Positions 51,201 to 58,975 of a DNA stretch of 64,000 nucleotides are shown here, in pieces. The position numbers and the translations under genes were made by a program. The stretch spans positions 305,543 to 369,542 of the forward strand of contig SSNU01000067.1 of assembly GCA_012064415.1 (NCBI GenBank), written 5' to 3'. Each line of letters begins with the position of its first letter. Position 1 is the first letter of the stretch. This DNA is from Gyrodactylus bullatarudis. Taxonomy: Eukaryota; Platyhelminthes; Monogenea; Gyrodactylidea; Gyrodactylidae. The notes under the pieces were generated by a model. It did not search any database. It was not told the origin of the DNA and was given only the letters and a program-made list of their open reading frames with translations.

Positions 51201-54200
51201 TGAGTAATGAGAATTGAGCAAAATCATCTTGCATTGGCTGTTATCTTGAGGTTAAAGAGAGAAATTGATCTCGAGTCATTATGTAGATTTTTCCGTTTTC
51301 CCTTTGTAATAGAATGCTCAATTAACCAACAGACCAGCTTTTTACTCTTCAGAATAAAAGAAAAGTACATTTCAATTCTGTTTGATTTCCAGCTTTTATG
51401 AAAATTCTAAACTTTTTCAACCCTATATCCACTAGTAAAAGATTTTTACTACCTATTAATAGTTAGTTTAGATGATATTTTCGAGCCCTATATGCCGAAA
51501 TTGAGTTATCTTTTTTAACTTACCAATAAAAACCAAGTAAGGCTTTTCAAAAAATATTTAGCACGAAATGACTGCTTCTAACTAAGGAATTTGAAAATTT
51601 TTGACTTTTTTATTCTTAACATGAGAAAATGAATTGTGAAATTTAAAATAATCAAATATTTTTTCCCAGGGAGTCAATAAGTCGAACTGCAAAAGCTCTA
51701 ATTAACGATACTCATAATTTGGTTAACGGAGCTGGGGAGCGTCAACATCAACTAGCCGATTCAACAAATTCAGCTGTCAAGAGCATTACACACCTGGCTG
51801 ACATTGTCAAATCTGGAGCAAGTGTCTTGCAACCAAACAAACCGGATGCACAGGTAATTTTCTTCCCTTCTAAACCAACAATTTTGGCCATTAAAAGGAT
51901 TTCCCATTCCATTGAGACTCTTCTATTTATCCCCTGTTAATATTTTGAATGTTTGAAAGGAATAAACATCTCTTATAGTAATTAATCCACACTGCTTAAT
52001 TTGTCTAAGCATTTTATCATAGTTTGTAAATCAATCAAATTATGCACTCTCTCTCTCTTCTGATTGGCTTATATGATTTTTATATGATACACTATAGTTG
52101 TAGTTTTCCATTACAAGTTGAAAATTAATTGATTCTTTTATTTTCAATTCTATTTCTGATTCACTATGTGATTCAAATCAAATCATGAATGGGTAACGTA
52201 TACATAATTTTCTATCACCTTGCCCCATACCATTGCCTACGAAAAAACCCTCTCCTTGGTTACTCAACTCTCTCTTGCTTGCAATGTCGAAAATTAATTT
52301 TTTTCTGCCCAACTAATTGAAAAATTATCTCTTTTCTTTATGAAAACCAATAATCTGCTGGAAATATTTTACTACTTGAAAACCTCACCTTGAATGAAAC
52401 TGCATTTATAATTTTATTCTGTTCGACCTCATTGACGTGATAATTAATATGCATGTTGTTTTACAATTCACTCAAAAGAGCCAAATGTTTTGTAGCTTCG
52501 CAAGGATAAACTTCGGAAAGCCATATCAATGTTGCAAATAGTTTTTATTTTTATTAGATTTCAAGTTCCTTAAACATTTTTTTGTTGCTGTCTCTTTATC
52601 AACCAATAGTATTGAAGAGTCATTATGATTGGCTCAATTTTTCCATTCTACATTTTTCCACTAATTTAAATTTACTTATCTCTCCCAGGACATATTGCTG
52701 CAAATCCTAGATCACTATGAATTTTTATTATTCATAAATCGAGTCATTTAACTATAAAAGTATCCAATTCCCTTGATTTATTTGCAAGTTTCATTTGGAA
52801 TAAAAAAGATCTAAAAAGTATAAATTTTTTTCTTTTTGGCATGTCATTCCAATCGTAATTAGACTCCCATTTATGATGGATTGATTGTGTTGAGAACTTT
52901 GATGACTTTACCTAGACAGAATCTGATTTGAATCCAAAACATAACCAGTTCCCCTTAGTTTAGCGATACCTTGCACAAATTAAAAAACACTCAGTTTATT
53001 CTCATTACTTTTACGCGGATTGATATTGTAATTTTGCATGTTACTCCAGATTATCAATAGGTTTTGAATAAGTTATCGAATACTACGCTAGTTGAATACT
53101 TTCTAGACTGAATTATAACCTGATCGGCCATTAACTACTAATTCAAACCTCTCAACATTCTCAAGTAAATAATTTTTCATTTAGCATGTTTTATAGATTT
53201 CTCCATGTGGCCTTGACTACAGGTTTTATTAGACAAGAGAACTAAAAAGAACTTCCTCTTAAACCTTGTCTGTACATCAAGCAGAATAATTGAGAATTAT
53301 CATGTTAAAATTCAATATTTAAAGAGAGGAATAATTCAAAAAAGTTTAAAACTACATTGCATCTCATCTGCTAGAGTTTGAAGCAAAACCCATTCTTTCA
53401 TGGGTCTAGATAGCTTCAATTAACTAGCATGTCACTCTACAAAAGATTTTAATCCGAAATTTTTCATTACATACCACTGTTTTTTGAATGTTTTTTTATA
53501 AATTATTTTTCATTAGAAGAAAGATATTTGCTCGCATATATGACTTTGAAGGAAATATGAATTTATCATAAACTTCCTAGAGTTTGAAGAATTTGATCAA
53601 CAAGATCACTTTTACCAAAAACATTCTTTCCTTTAAGGTCGCACTCATTCGTGCCGTTCAGAATGTTGCAGTAGCCTATAAGAATCTCTTTGTCAATGCC
53701 AGTCGCATAGAAGATAAACGAACAAAAGTCAATTTGAACCAAGATGCAAAAGTGAGTTTTCTTCTTTTGATTACTTTGGGTAAAGGCCACTGTATGCTTG
53801 CTGCAGTTGATAAAGGCTTGTTTCATCCTAGAATCTAATCCAACACTTGACCAACTCCTCATGTTTAAGCGAGTTCGAGTTTGAGCTATTTTACTTCTTT
53901 AAATTTGTTACTTGCAAAAATGCTTAGATCATTTGCTAAAATTTAACCATTTTTCAGATGACCATGTCACATATAGATGATCTATTGACCACAGTAAACT
54001 CAATTCAAGAGACCACAATTAAAAGTAACACAAGAGAAGTCACCAAATCCACATATGTTCCTCAACAAAGTGAAAAAGCTGTTCCCATTATGGAAGCAAT
54101 AATATCTCAATTAAGAGCTTACTCTAGAGACCTTCAGGAAGAGACTATTGCTGCCGCCTCTGATAATCTTCCATCTAATTCAAATTGTGAGCAACTTTTC

Positions 54201-57200
54201 TAATCTATTCTTTCCCTAGTCCTTAGTTTGATTTCGATTTGTATTTTTTCATCATTTTTCCTAATCGATTCTGCAGCATTTTAAGATCATATATCAATTT
54301 CATAAATTATCACATTTTTCATAAATCTTTTCGATAAGAAAATTTCATTCGATTCTATTTTTACTGATAACTAGGGTGCGCAAAAATGCTATTATAGCTT
54401 GAAATTTTATCGTTTGATTAGAAATATAAGTTTACAATCCTCAGATCTTTCTACATCGAAGATAATAGCTACTTTCTGCTTTATAATTTCAGTCACCTCA
54501 GTTACAGATCTCCATCTTGAATGGATGAAGATGTCTTTTGATTGGTTGTTCGTTTTTGAAGAAACCTCATTTGAAAAAAGGATATACCTAACTATACTAA
54601 TATACTCTGGTTTAAGACAAAACTCTACTAAGATATTTAACAAGAACCGAAAAAATTAATTTAATAGCTCAACATTTGGCAAGCAAAAACAATGAGCTGG
54701 CAGACAACAATAATAGAATATGAATCAGCTAAATTTTGACTGACTAAACTTTCTAAACTGTATCAAGTATTTTTTGACGATTAAAAAGCCAATAAAAGAA
54801 TATTTTTTTTATTTTTGACGAATTTAGATGAAAAATAAATGTACTTGGTCTGTAGATGATATTTTTATTTTTGCTAAATTACAAATTTGCCTATTTTGAC
54901 CCAATTTTAGAAAATAATTTTTGCTATTTTCTGCGTACCTACTGATAACTGAATTCAACTAGTGGGTTTGAAAGTTAAAAACGAGTAATATTAAATGATA
55001 GTTTGATGATATGTAATATTTTGTGTTATATTTCAGCCTCGAGCTTCTTATCAAGATATCTATCTCCGGATGTGATTACAAAATTCCTATCAAGTGATGT
55101 TCGAGGATGCTTTGATAAAATCTATCAAGCTTACAAGTCTAAAGATCATGATGATGCCATTGTTGCCTCAATAAATACACGTCAATTTGTTGTCGATTTA
55201 ATCTGTTCGGTCCGAGTGAGTTTTAGTTTACTGATAAAACATGTATCTTTTTTCTTTAAACGTGTATCTACTTCAAAGTAGCTTTGGTTTTTATCGTATA
55301 TTTAAATAAAGTCTAATTATTATTCAATGTTAAGTAGGAGCTGAATATCATCTGATAAACTATTTTCAATACATTTTTTTCAAAGTTCTTGACTATGCAT
55401 GTTTTGTTGCTTTTCAGACATGATAAAGCTAAACTAATTAAAATTTCTTCGAGTTTAAATGCATGAAATAAACCTGGAATCTTTCTTTGCAGTAACAATT
55501 CTTTTGGCGAGATAACGGAATTACTGCATTTTCATAATAAACTTTCTTGTAATTTCAAGATACTTTGAGTACATTGTTAAGATTTCTACTAGGTTTAGAG
55601 TTTAAACTTTAGTGAAATTGGTAGTTATTCAGAACATTTACATCTCATTATTGATACATACATGATAATAACCATGAATAATACCTTGACCCTTGTTCTT
55701 GGTTACTTGTCTTTTTCAATGAAAAATTTTATCTATGCCATTGAACTAAGGACCCCTCCCTTTTTCAAATTCACTTGAAAATGTCATGTCAACAAAAACT
55801 GAATTAAATTAGTATTGATTGCTTATTTTATTATTAACTGGTCAGAGAAAAAAAACTGTTTCATAAGATTGAAGCAGGACAATCACTTCCTGTGTCAAAA
55901 TATACACGCATCTTCACTTTTATTCAAGGTCAGTTGAGTTTTCTGTTTTTGCTATCACATAACAGTCTGAACCAATCAAATTCACTCAGAGTTTAGCATA
56001 TAAATTGAATAATGCAGTTCCTTTTTCAAATGTAGGCTTTCGTTCGTCATGGCTCTATACCGATTGAATCAAGAACCACATGCGCCCAGATGTCAAGTGA
56101 TATATGTTCAGAATTTGCCACATTGTTAACCATACTTAAGGGAGTGAGTTTTTTCTTGTCTAAGTACATAAAAATGTATTCCTCCATACGTGCTGGCTGT
56201 ATTCTATATGCTTGCATACACATATCAATGTCTGTTTTACCCCATGAGTCATTCTCTCCTCTCTTTCTCGCTTCGACGAATAATGCAAAGAGTTTAATGT
56301 TGCAAATGTTACACCCACACACGTACAACGTATATAACGACTGCATTGCCAAAAAAACGTGTCTGTCCCATTTTTCTTTTACTAGGGCAGACTGCCCCAA
56401 TAAATGATCTAATCTCTGTGTGTAGCATTGAGAAAAAGAGGGGACAGACACACAAGACTGGGAATTCATGGGGGAGAATGTAACGAGTATGTACAGTTTT
56501 ATTTTGCATTGAGAGAAAGAGTGTGAGACAGACATACAAATTGTACCAATCACATTCAGTTTCCTTATCCTAATGTTTAAATATGCTATTCTATGTTGCT
56601 AAAATCTTATGAGCAGAAAACTATAGTCAGTATGATTCAGTCCTGTCTGTATTATTCATTCTTCCTTCTTGTGTCTGTAGAATATCGAGAATGATGGTCA
56701 GACATCATCCAATGTCGAGGCAAACATACGCCATATTGAAGATCTAAGCCATGAGATTTTGGAACTAATCAGTACAGTCAATGGTAAGTACTTGATAATA
56801 AAATTTGAATTCTTATTCCATTTTTAAAATTCTTTCCTTAAAGATGGTCCACGTTTGGTTATGTATTTCCGTGCTAGCAGTCCACAGTGTAAGTTTATTA
56901 ATTTGAAAACAAAATTTGTCTTGACTAATTTGTATTTCTACAGGGCGAGATGTTACGGAAAAGTATATTGGCCGACATGTAGCTTATCATCATCACTATG
57001 TTCCCAGTTATCAGGATACACATTCGCAATGCTCTACAAAGCCAACTTCATCTTCGGTTAACTTGATTCAAGTCCCCTATAATAAGTCAAACATGAAGTT
57101 TTGCATTGGCTCTGAAGCCTCAATGAAAGCTCGCGAGAAAATGGTCGCCAATGAAAAATCTGTAAAGGAGCTTCAACAAAAATCTCAGGTAAGCATTATG

Positions 57201-58121
57201 ACTCATTCATTTTTGTATGAGTAGTACAGAGACAATAAATGAATTATTTCCCATACAATAAAATAAAATCACCCCACCCCCTCTATTAAACTACTCCATA
57301 ATAAAATTGAGAGGAATGGCTTATTTGGAAGGGGGAGGTGCGTGTTTTTGTATGTGAATGCTTATTGTGAGGATGAGTCTAATGGCATTATGATATGTTT
57401 GGGTTACAAGGTGAAGTATGCATTGATAGTATCTTCAAAATCATCGGGTAACAAAACATATCCGTAATGCCTGGCTTTAAACAACAACTAAAATAAATTT
57501 TCTCTGTTAAATTTGTATTTGTAGCAGAGAGAGAGAGAGAGAGAGAGATATAAGAACTAAAATGTATCATCATTTATTCTATAGTTTGACAAGAAGCTAG
57601 CCAACTTTCTTACCCAATGTAAGGGACTCTTTGATCTTGGTAATCAATTGTTTACTGCAACATCGAATTTGAACAAGTCAAAGCAGTTGGCTGAAAACAT
57701 GCAGATTGGCCGACATGAATTGGTTTTAGCCTTGGCCTACGAGGATCTTTTTAATCTTGCCTGTCATTATTTTGATGGTAGCAAAGCTAGTGAAATGGGC
57801 GACGGTGTCAAGAACTCAATACTGAAGCCAAGTCGTGAACGACTTTCCACCAGCATTCATCAAATAAACCAAGGCACTATAAATCTTTGGCTGTCAATTT
57901 CAGAGCAAACTCTCAAGCTGAATCTGCCTCAGGACGAATCAAGACTCATTGATGATTGCAAGGTTATGAGTCAGAATATCAAATCATTTGCTGATTCCCT
58001 CTTGCAGAGAATCCGTGAGAGCGAATTTGACAATGAAGACATTGCAAAGAACATGTCTGAAAGAAAATCGAGCATTGATTATAATGGAAAAATTGTTTCA
58101 ATCACTGTGCCCACTTCGTGA
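19227..58121 (+). CDS. talin (rhea-like): Talin, complete gene reconstructed as 38 coding exons
   Basis: Exons: 19227-19249, 19278-19438, 19478-19575, 19828-20176, 20964-21234, 24867-25191, 30683-30864, 32817-33240, 35907-36077, 39237-39411, 39725-39957, 40009-40230, 40401-40859, 40915-41166, 41233-41448, 41522-41653, 44288-44596, 44657-44959, 45383-45640, 45988-46253, 46319-46505, 46563-46823, 48140-48442, 48696-48904, 48994-49138, 49233-49652, 49896-50108, 50164-50660, 50743-50757, 51670-51853, 53638-53751, 53958-54186, 55037-55215, 56036-56143, 56681-56783, 56844-56888, 56944-57188, 57585-58121. Every junction is GT-AG with compatible phase. The sum is 8823 nt, 2940 residues plus TGA, longer than vertebrate talin (about 2540) and close to insect talin. 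Talin activates integrins through its FERM head and ties them to actin and vinculin through its helical rod. Family identity is certain from FERM F2/F3 and rod segments. The first exon, the linker and the last two bundles are least certain. Confidence 0.93.
20177..20963 (+). other. Talin intron 4
   Basis: 787 bp, GTGAGT to TGTTAG, with one possible TTAA mini-MITE and nothing else recognised. Confidence 0.8.
20795..20874. mobile_element. Possible TTAA-type mini-MITE
   Basis: TTAACCCTTTC...GAAAGGGTCAA gives 7-bp inverted ends and a near-TTAA pair 72 bp apart. The ends are short, so support is limited. It is in talin intron 4. Confidence 0.4.
21970..22240 (+). repeat. Dispersed repeat with open frame, copy 2
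   Basis: An 89-codon ORF includes SSFSTSMKNCFFTYAGKDK, similar in frame to positions 1-160. It lies in talin intron 5 and has no splice sites linking it to talin. The family is not recognised; it may derive from a transposon or a retrocopied gene. Confidence 0.6.
22796..23866. mobile_element. Long-armed TA-target MITE, 1067 bp
   Basis: Two nearly perfect inverted arms of about 394 bp (22798-23191 and 23471-23864) flank a 280-bp centre. The ends are CAGTCAATAACCAAGAG and its complement, with TA on both sides as a target duplication. CAGT ends and TA targets fit the Tc1/mariner superfamily. The 94-codon ORF starting in the centre has no recognisable transposase motif. High arm identity suggests recent insertion. 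It lies in talin intron 5. Confidence 0.9.
24867..30864 (+). CDS. Talin head, F2 and F3 (PTB-like) subdomains (exons 6-7)
   Basis: Exon 6 (residues 301-409) begins LKDFLPGSYAKMKGIEKK and carries the F2 helices. It continues into F3 with LVKEKVKGKNKLVHRLLGV, LRLDEKTKEVLK-like and IWPLTSILKWAASKHAF segments; the WAAS tryptophan is the one that packs on integrin beta tails. Exon 7 (residues 410-469) carries DFGEYSPHEFYTAQTDEGE and QLIGGYIDIILKKKK, ending the PTB fold, then an acidic STM motif. These are the best-conserved parts of the gene and imply retained integrin binding. The intron between the two exons is 5.5 kb and contains hammerhead-bearing repeats. Confidence 0.95.
26270..26640. repeat. 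Diverged dispersed repeat, copy at 26.3 kb
   Basis: Matches 8490-8930 in block order. The right end TGTGTCTTTTGAATCGG is the inverse of the left end of the other copy. It lies in talin intron 6. Confidence 0.6.
27369..27430 (+). ncRNA. Hammerhead-like motif, upstream copy of the 27-29 kb element
   Basis: Order: GTG...AAGGC (stem I), CTGATGA (27382-27388), GAACCGAA, GAAA (27397-27400), hairpin ATAAAA/TTTTAT (27401-27414), TT, then ACCTT...CAC (stem I). A15.1-U16.1, H17 = T and the predicted cleavage between 27416 and 27417 all fall where the type I model needs them. One A-C mismatch breaks stem I next to the site, and stem II is not formed, so this copy is probably inactive. Confidence 0.6.
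27431..28646 (+). repeat. Body of a hammerhead-bearing element, related to 54400-54970
   Basis: Between the two hammerhead-like motifs the sequence shares ordered similarity with 54400-54970: AAATTTTATCGTTTGATTA, CCTCAGTTACAG, GATTGGTTGTT, TTTTTGACGA, TAGTCTGTAAATG-like and GCGTACC blocks. No long ORF is visible. A non-autonomous, retrozyme- or Penelope-related element is plausible but unproven. Confidence 0.5.
28570..28646 (+). repeat. 77-bp perfect direct repeat, copy 1
   Basis: Runs from ATTTCTTGCGTACCCTACC to CGACCGTCGGCTAGC and is repeated exactly at 28827-28903. The pair brackets the second hammerhead-like motif. Confidence 0.9.
28709..28766 (+). ncRNA. Hammerhead-like motif, downstream copy of the 27-29 kb element
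   Basis: Order: GTG...GAGT (stem I), CTGATGA (28722-28728), GAACCGGT, GAAA (28737-28740), TAAA-AGC-TTTA (stem III), TT, then ACTC...CAC (stem I). GAGT/ACTC pairs perfectly. The corresponding bases in the upstream copy are AAGGC/ACCTT, so stem I covaries. Predicted cleavage is between 28753 and 28754, about 1337 nt from the first site. Stem II has at most a G-T closing pair. Confidence 0.65.
28827..28903 (+). repeat. 77-bp perfect direct repeat, copy 2
   Basis: Identical to 28570-28646 with a 257-bp period. The layout (motif, body, repeat, motif, short spacer, repeat) looks like a tandem element whose second unit lost most of its body. Confidence 0.9.
30170..30290 (+). repeat. TTAACCCTTCGTGTCCCA repeat, copy 2
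   Basis: ACCCTTCATGTCCCA and AACTGCCATTTTTGTCTCT match 9442-9590 in order. It lies in talin intron 6. Confidence 0.35.
30919..31007. mobile_element. TTAA-flanked piggyBac-like mini-MITE, 81 bp
   Basis: TTAA at 30919-30922 and 31004-31007 flanks CCCTAGAAC...GTTCTAGGG ends. CCCTAG ends with TTAA targets are typical of piggyBac. An inner CGGGT/ACCCG hairpin is present. It directly adjoins the hammerhead end of the Penelope-like copy. Confidence 0.75.
31009..31043 (-). ncRNA. Hammerhead ribozyme-like core downstream of the Penelope-like ORF
   Basis: On the minus strand the order is GCCA (stem I), CTGATGA, TGCTTTAA, GAAA, palindrome TACGTA (stem III), T-A, then TGGT (stem I). This is the type I order with H17 = A. 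CCA/TGG plus a G-T wobble can pair as stem I. Stem II is weak (a single terminal T-A pair), suggesting decay. It lies about 160 nt past the ORF stop. Penelope-like elements are known to carry hammerheads in their repeats. It is probably weak or inactive as a monomer. Confidence 0.6.
31205..32345 (-). pseudogene. Penelope-like element, RT + GIY-YIG, 5'-truncated and frameshifted
   Basis: The minus-strand reading frame 32275-31205 carries the end of a reverse transcriptase (LSPLLADIFLGWLE, IRYVDNTFIL, LSFLDVKLT), then a GIY-YIG endonuclease (LLIYKFQCDCGASYIGRT), and ends LQLPWPM and a stop. This domain order is specific to Penelope-like elements. Just upstream, another frame gives KDGIAMGS, and a one-base deletion near 32200-32206 separates it from the downstream frame. 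The expected second catalytic Asp in YVDD is Asn here. Homology stops near 32345, so the 5' half is missing. The copy is therefore dead. It lies antisense inside talin intron 7. Confidence 0.9.
32817..33240 (+). CDS. Talin head-rod linker exon (exon 8)
   Basis: This 424-nt exon (residues 470-611) joins F3 to the rod. It is rich in Asn, Ser and Asp with a GDDDD run and has no predicted globular fold, as expected for the flexible, calpain-sensitive linker. The junction with exon 7 restores KAMIVQNFQKPRPK and exon phases match on both sides. The sequence is too divergent to align residue by residue with known linkers. Confidence 0.8.
33241..35906 (+). other. Talin intron 8
   Basis: 2.7 kb with the MITE at 34419-35171. 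Both sides are AT-rich without recognised features. Confidence 0.8.
34419..35171. mobile_element. TA-target MITE, GATATGAAGTTGGG family, copy 2
   Basis: Arms of about 287 bp (34421-34707 and 34883-35169) are almost identical inverted copies. TA target sites lie at 34419-34420 and 35170-35171, and the centre is about 175 bp. This is the best-preserved member. It is in talin intron 8. Confidence 0.9.
35907..41653 (+). CDS. Talin rod, N-terminal bundles (exons 9-16)
   Basis: Exons 9-16 encode about residues 612-1231 as amphipathic helices, mostly spliced in phase 0. Exon 13 is diagnostic for R2, with TGLATSQLVACTKILSPTIQ. Exons 11-12 match R1, with KSARPLAGN and VGEASQEFLSKV. Exon 14 carries ANEF...LTEATSKLVQSIK helices resembling R3. 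These bundles are known to hold vinculin- and RIAM-binding helices; helix registers are compatible but were not tested. Introns in this block are short, about 50-330 bp after exon 10. Confidence 0.9.
36790..37001 (+). repeat. Second Penelope-like element fragment: ORF end plus 3' UTR
   Basis: The plus-strand frame reads VNLCVQKNYNLQLPWPM then TGA at 36842-36844, nearly the same C-terminus as the element at 31205. The following 130 nt (GAGCTTTTTCACTTTTCTC, TTGGAGAGTTTTGGTG) match its 3' UTR in the opposite genomic orientation. All upstream RT sequence is absent, as expected from extreme 5' truncation. It is in talin intron 9. Confidence 0.85.
37002..37040 (+). ncRNA. Hammerhead ribozyme-like core in the second Penelope-like fragment
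   Basis: CTGATGA (37006-37012), TTTGCTTCAA, GAAA (37023-37026), palindrome TGTACA, then TT. The layout is as in the 31009-31043 copy, and stem II can form TTG/CAA with a CTT loop. Stem I pairing is poor. The core is kept although flanks have diverged. Confidence 0.5.
37643..37855. mobile_element. TA-target MITE, GATATGAAGTTGGG family, short copy 3
   Basis: The ends and TA target sites are as in the other copies, but the element is only about 213 bp. It has lost the central part and most of the right arm. It is in talin intron 9. Confidence 0.85.
41654..44287 (+). other. Talin intron 16
   Basis: 2.6 kb containing the SINE-like repeat at 42937-43150. No other feature recognised. Confidence 0.8.
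42937..43150 (+). repeat. tRNA-derived SINE-like repeat, copy 2
   Basis: GAGTGGCTCAGTGGATAGAG is a good tRNA A-box region, preceded by an A-rich run. CGAGTTCTATAG may be a decayed B box. The body matches 376-568. It is in talin intron 16. Confidence 0.65.
44288..46823 (+). CDS. Talin rod, middle bundles (exons 17-22)
   Basis: Exons 17-22 encode about residues 1232-1759. Exon 19 contains LDSLSNCLNALPGQNQISDA, matching the conserved R6 helix with its CLPGQ-like turn. Exon 22 contains YQIGVSNPANEPRRPGIV, matching the VGVSDPN-like helix in R8/R7. A 65-bp intron (46254-46318) splits exons 20 and 21 in phase 2. All residues read as helical bundle sequence with no internal stops once introns are removed. 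Confidence 0.9.
44960..45382 (+). other. Talin intron 18
   Basis: 423 bp, GTTAGT to TTATAG. Nothing recognised. Confidence 0.8.
45641..45987 (+). other. Talin intron 19
   Basis: 347 bp. The frame is open into exon 20 for about 95 bp before the acceptor, but that stretch does not resemble the rod. Confidence 0.75.
46824..48139 (+). other. Talin intron 22
   Basis: 1.3 kb with the divergent fold-back element and a possible 12-nt cryptic exon at 46904-46915. Confidence 0.8.
47600..48035. mobile_element. Related fold-back element, divergent copy 4
   Basis: Left arm from about 47621 (TTTATGATTTTTACAAAATTC) and right arm to about 48015 are inverted copies. The pattern resembles the GATATGAAG family but the outer ends are decayed. 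It lies in talin intron 22. Confidence 0.7.
48140..51853 (+). CDS. Talin rod, bundles near R8-R10 (exons 23-30)
   Basis: Exons 23-30 encode about residues 1760-2421. Exon 25 begins DNAPGQRECQATINN, the conserved APGQ(L/K)EC helix. Exon 26 carries STIGAASRSVE and EQTKTILEAAEQLVEAVKFA with AGGNP, typical of R9. Exon 28 has the signature AASTVSGIIADLDTTILFAS. Exon 29 is only 15 nt. Exon 30 begins ESISRTAKALINDTHNLV, a standard R10 start, confirming the micro-exon join. Confidence 0.92.
49776..49809 (+). repeat. 32-bp exact copy of an internal piece of the 47.6 kb element
   Basis: TTTGAAATCTTGAAGTAGCG and the next 12 bases are identical to 47768-47799. Flanking sequence is unrelated. It lies in talin intron 26. 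Confidence 0.75.
50743..50757 (+). CDS. 15-nt talin micro-exon (exon 29)
   Basis: The sequence between CTCTTCAG and GTTAGT is AAAGGCACAAGAACG. Exon 28 ends in phase 2 with AA, and exon 30 starts in the matching phase after CCCAG. Joined, the three exons read IKKAQERESISRTAKAL, continuous with the conserved R10 helix. Skipping the exon also keeps frame, because 15 is a multiple of three. It would then join AA to G as AAG and remove five residues. Confidence 0.85.
50758..51669 (+). other. Talin intron 29
   Basis: 912 bp following the micro-exon. Nothing else recognised. Confidence 0.85.
51854..53637 (+). other. Talin intron 30
   Basis: 1.8 kb AT-rich, no repeat or gene recognised. Confidence 0.8.
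53638..58121 (+). CDS. Talin rod C-terminus, R10-R13 equivalents (exons 31-38)
   Basis: Exon 31 continues R10 (VALIRAVQNVAVAYKNLF). Exons 33-35 align in order with R11. Exons 36-37 and 38 hold helices in the positions of R12 and the R13 actin-binding (I/LWEQ, THATCH) bundle, but the usual alanine-rich I/LWEQ signature is not recognisable. Exon 38 includes FDKKLANFLTQCKGLFDLGN and SRLIDDCKVMSQNIKSFADS, collinear with R12/R13 helices. The protein stops at ISITVPTS, with no clear long dimerisation helix. Exon 37 includes a His/Ser/Thr-rich insert (AYHHHYVPSYQDTHSQCST). Either this end is rapidly evolving, or an alternative 3' exon was missed. Confidence 0.75.
54187..55036 (+). other. Talin intron 32
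   Basis: 850 bp, mostly the second copy of the 27-29 kb element body. Confidence 0.8.
54400..54970 (+). repeat. Second copy of the 27-29 kb element body
   Basis: Shares the same ordered blocks as 27540-28600, starting AAATTTTATCGTTTGATTA and ending near TGCGTACCTACTG. It lacks a recognisable hammerhead core. It lies in talin intron 32. Confidence 0.5.
55216..56035 (+). other. Talin intron 33
   Basis: 820 bp, nothing recognised. Confidence 0.8.
56144..56680 (+). other. Talin intron 34
   Basis: 537 bp. It has two imperfect direct copies of GCATTGAGARAAAGAG...GACAGACA about 80 bp apart and is less AT-rich than its neighbours. A 168-codon antisense ORF here lacks any recognisable domain. Confidence 0.75.
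57189..57584 (+). other. Talin intron 37
   Basis: 396 bp with the (AG)n run near its 3' end. Confidence 0.8.
57526..57548 (+). repeat. (AG)n microsatellite
   Basis: An uninterrupted AG run about 37 bp before the last talin exon acceptor at 57584. A purine run this close to the polypyrimidine tract is unusual but need not affect splicing. Confidence 0.95.
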
Positions 58122-58478
58122 TGATCAAGTTCATTCGCCAAGTCTATCAGAAATCTTATTTTTGTTTACATCCAGCACACATAAATTTCCTCAATGAATT
58201 CTTCCATCAACGGAGTGTTTTGCTTTTAAATTTTACTTTCAACTCAAGCTCTTTCTTTCAAGATTACATTTTAATAACAATTTGACACAATAATGTGCAT
58301 GCATGTTAAAATATTTAATTAGTACTGTATTATTGAAAAATATATATTTCCCCGAAAAGTTCTCTACTTTTAATTTATCGCGTGACTCAAATAGTATAAT
58401 AAAAGCAAGTTGCTGAGAAGATTTTCAATGATAAAATATATACAAAATAAGTTTTACAAAATGAATCTCCGTTATTCT
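58122..58478. other. Convergent 3' region of talin and ZNHIT1
   Basis: 357 bp between the two stop codons, holding both 3' UTRs. Only the plus-strand AATAAA at 58398 is clear. Confidence 0.7.
58398..58403 (+). terminator. Candidate poly(A) signal for talin
   Basis: AATAAA lies 277 nt after the talin stop and before the end of the convergent ZNHIT1 coding region. It gives a 3' UTR of about 300 nt. The two convergent 3' UTRs probably abut or overlap here. Confidence 0.45.
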
Positions 58479-58975
58479 CTATGAGAGCCATTTGAGACAT
58501 CTGGTATCAAGGTGCACTTCGTAACACTTGATTGAACAATACATGGATCCACAAGTAATACAATTATACTTGTAGAGGTAACCACAGACACTACAAAACT
58601 TTCGTGGAGGAAGACGACTCTTCGGTACACAAGCGGTAAAATAGTTTGGTTTTTCAGGATTCTCCTTGCACAGGCGTTGTTCCTCATCTATCATGACTTC
58701 AAAAGTCTTTCGGAATTTATTTTTAGTCAGTGTTGTGCGTCTTCGTTTCTTTTTACCATCCTAAATTCTTGTATAAAATTAAACTGGTGATTTACGTCAA
58801 ATTTTGGCCTGTTGACACTTTTAGTTTCTCCTGAAGGGTTTTCCATAAAATTATCTTTTTCCAATATTTCGAGTGATTTTTTCAATCTCCTCTTACGTGC
58901 ATCATCATCAAGCACTCTCCTTGCGACATCTCTCAAGTTTTCCTTTATTGAATCCATTTTTTGAACTATTGGCAA
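58479..58975 (-). CDS. ZNHIT1: Zinc finger HIT domain-containing protein 1 (SRCAP/SWR1 subunit)
   Basis: Two minus-strand exons, 58975-58796 and 58760-58479, joined across a 35-bp GT-AG intron, give 153 residues plus TAG. The human protein has about the same length. The N-terminal half has VLDDDARKRRLKKSLEILEKDNF, matching the family's RVLD-A-R-RR...LE-L--DNF pattern. The junction restores RPKFDDGKKKRRR. The C-terminus carries a HIT zinc finger with CSVCG, CITCG, YCSIKCYEVHLDTRC spacing and ends KWLS, like the family's KWTV. ZNHIT1 (yeast Vps71) is a subunit of H2A.Z-depositing remodellers. The first Met (58975) is used; a second in-frame Met lies six codons on at 58957. The gene is convergent with talin and divergent from WDR47. 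Confidence 0.93.

Noticed and set aside
56047..56553. 168-codon minus-strand ORF
   Set aside because: It overlaps talin exon 34 and its intron, with no domain or conserved motif; a chance antisense frame.
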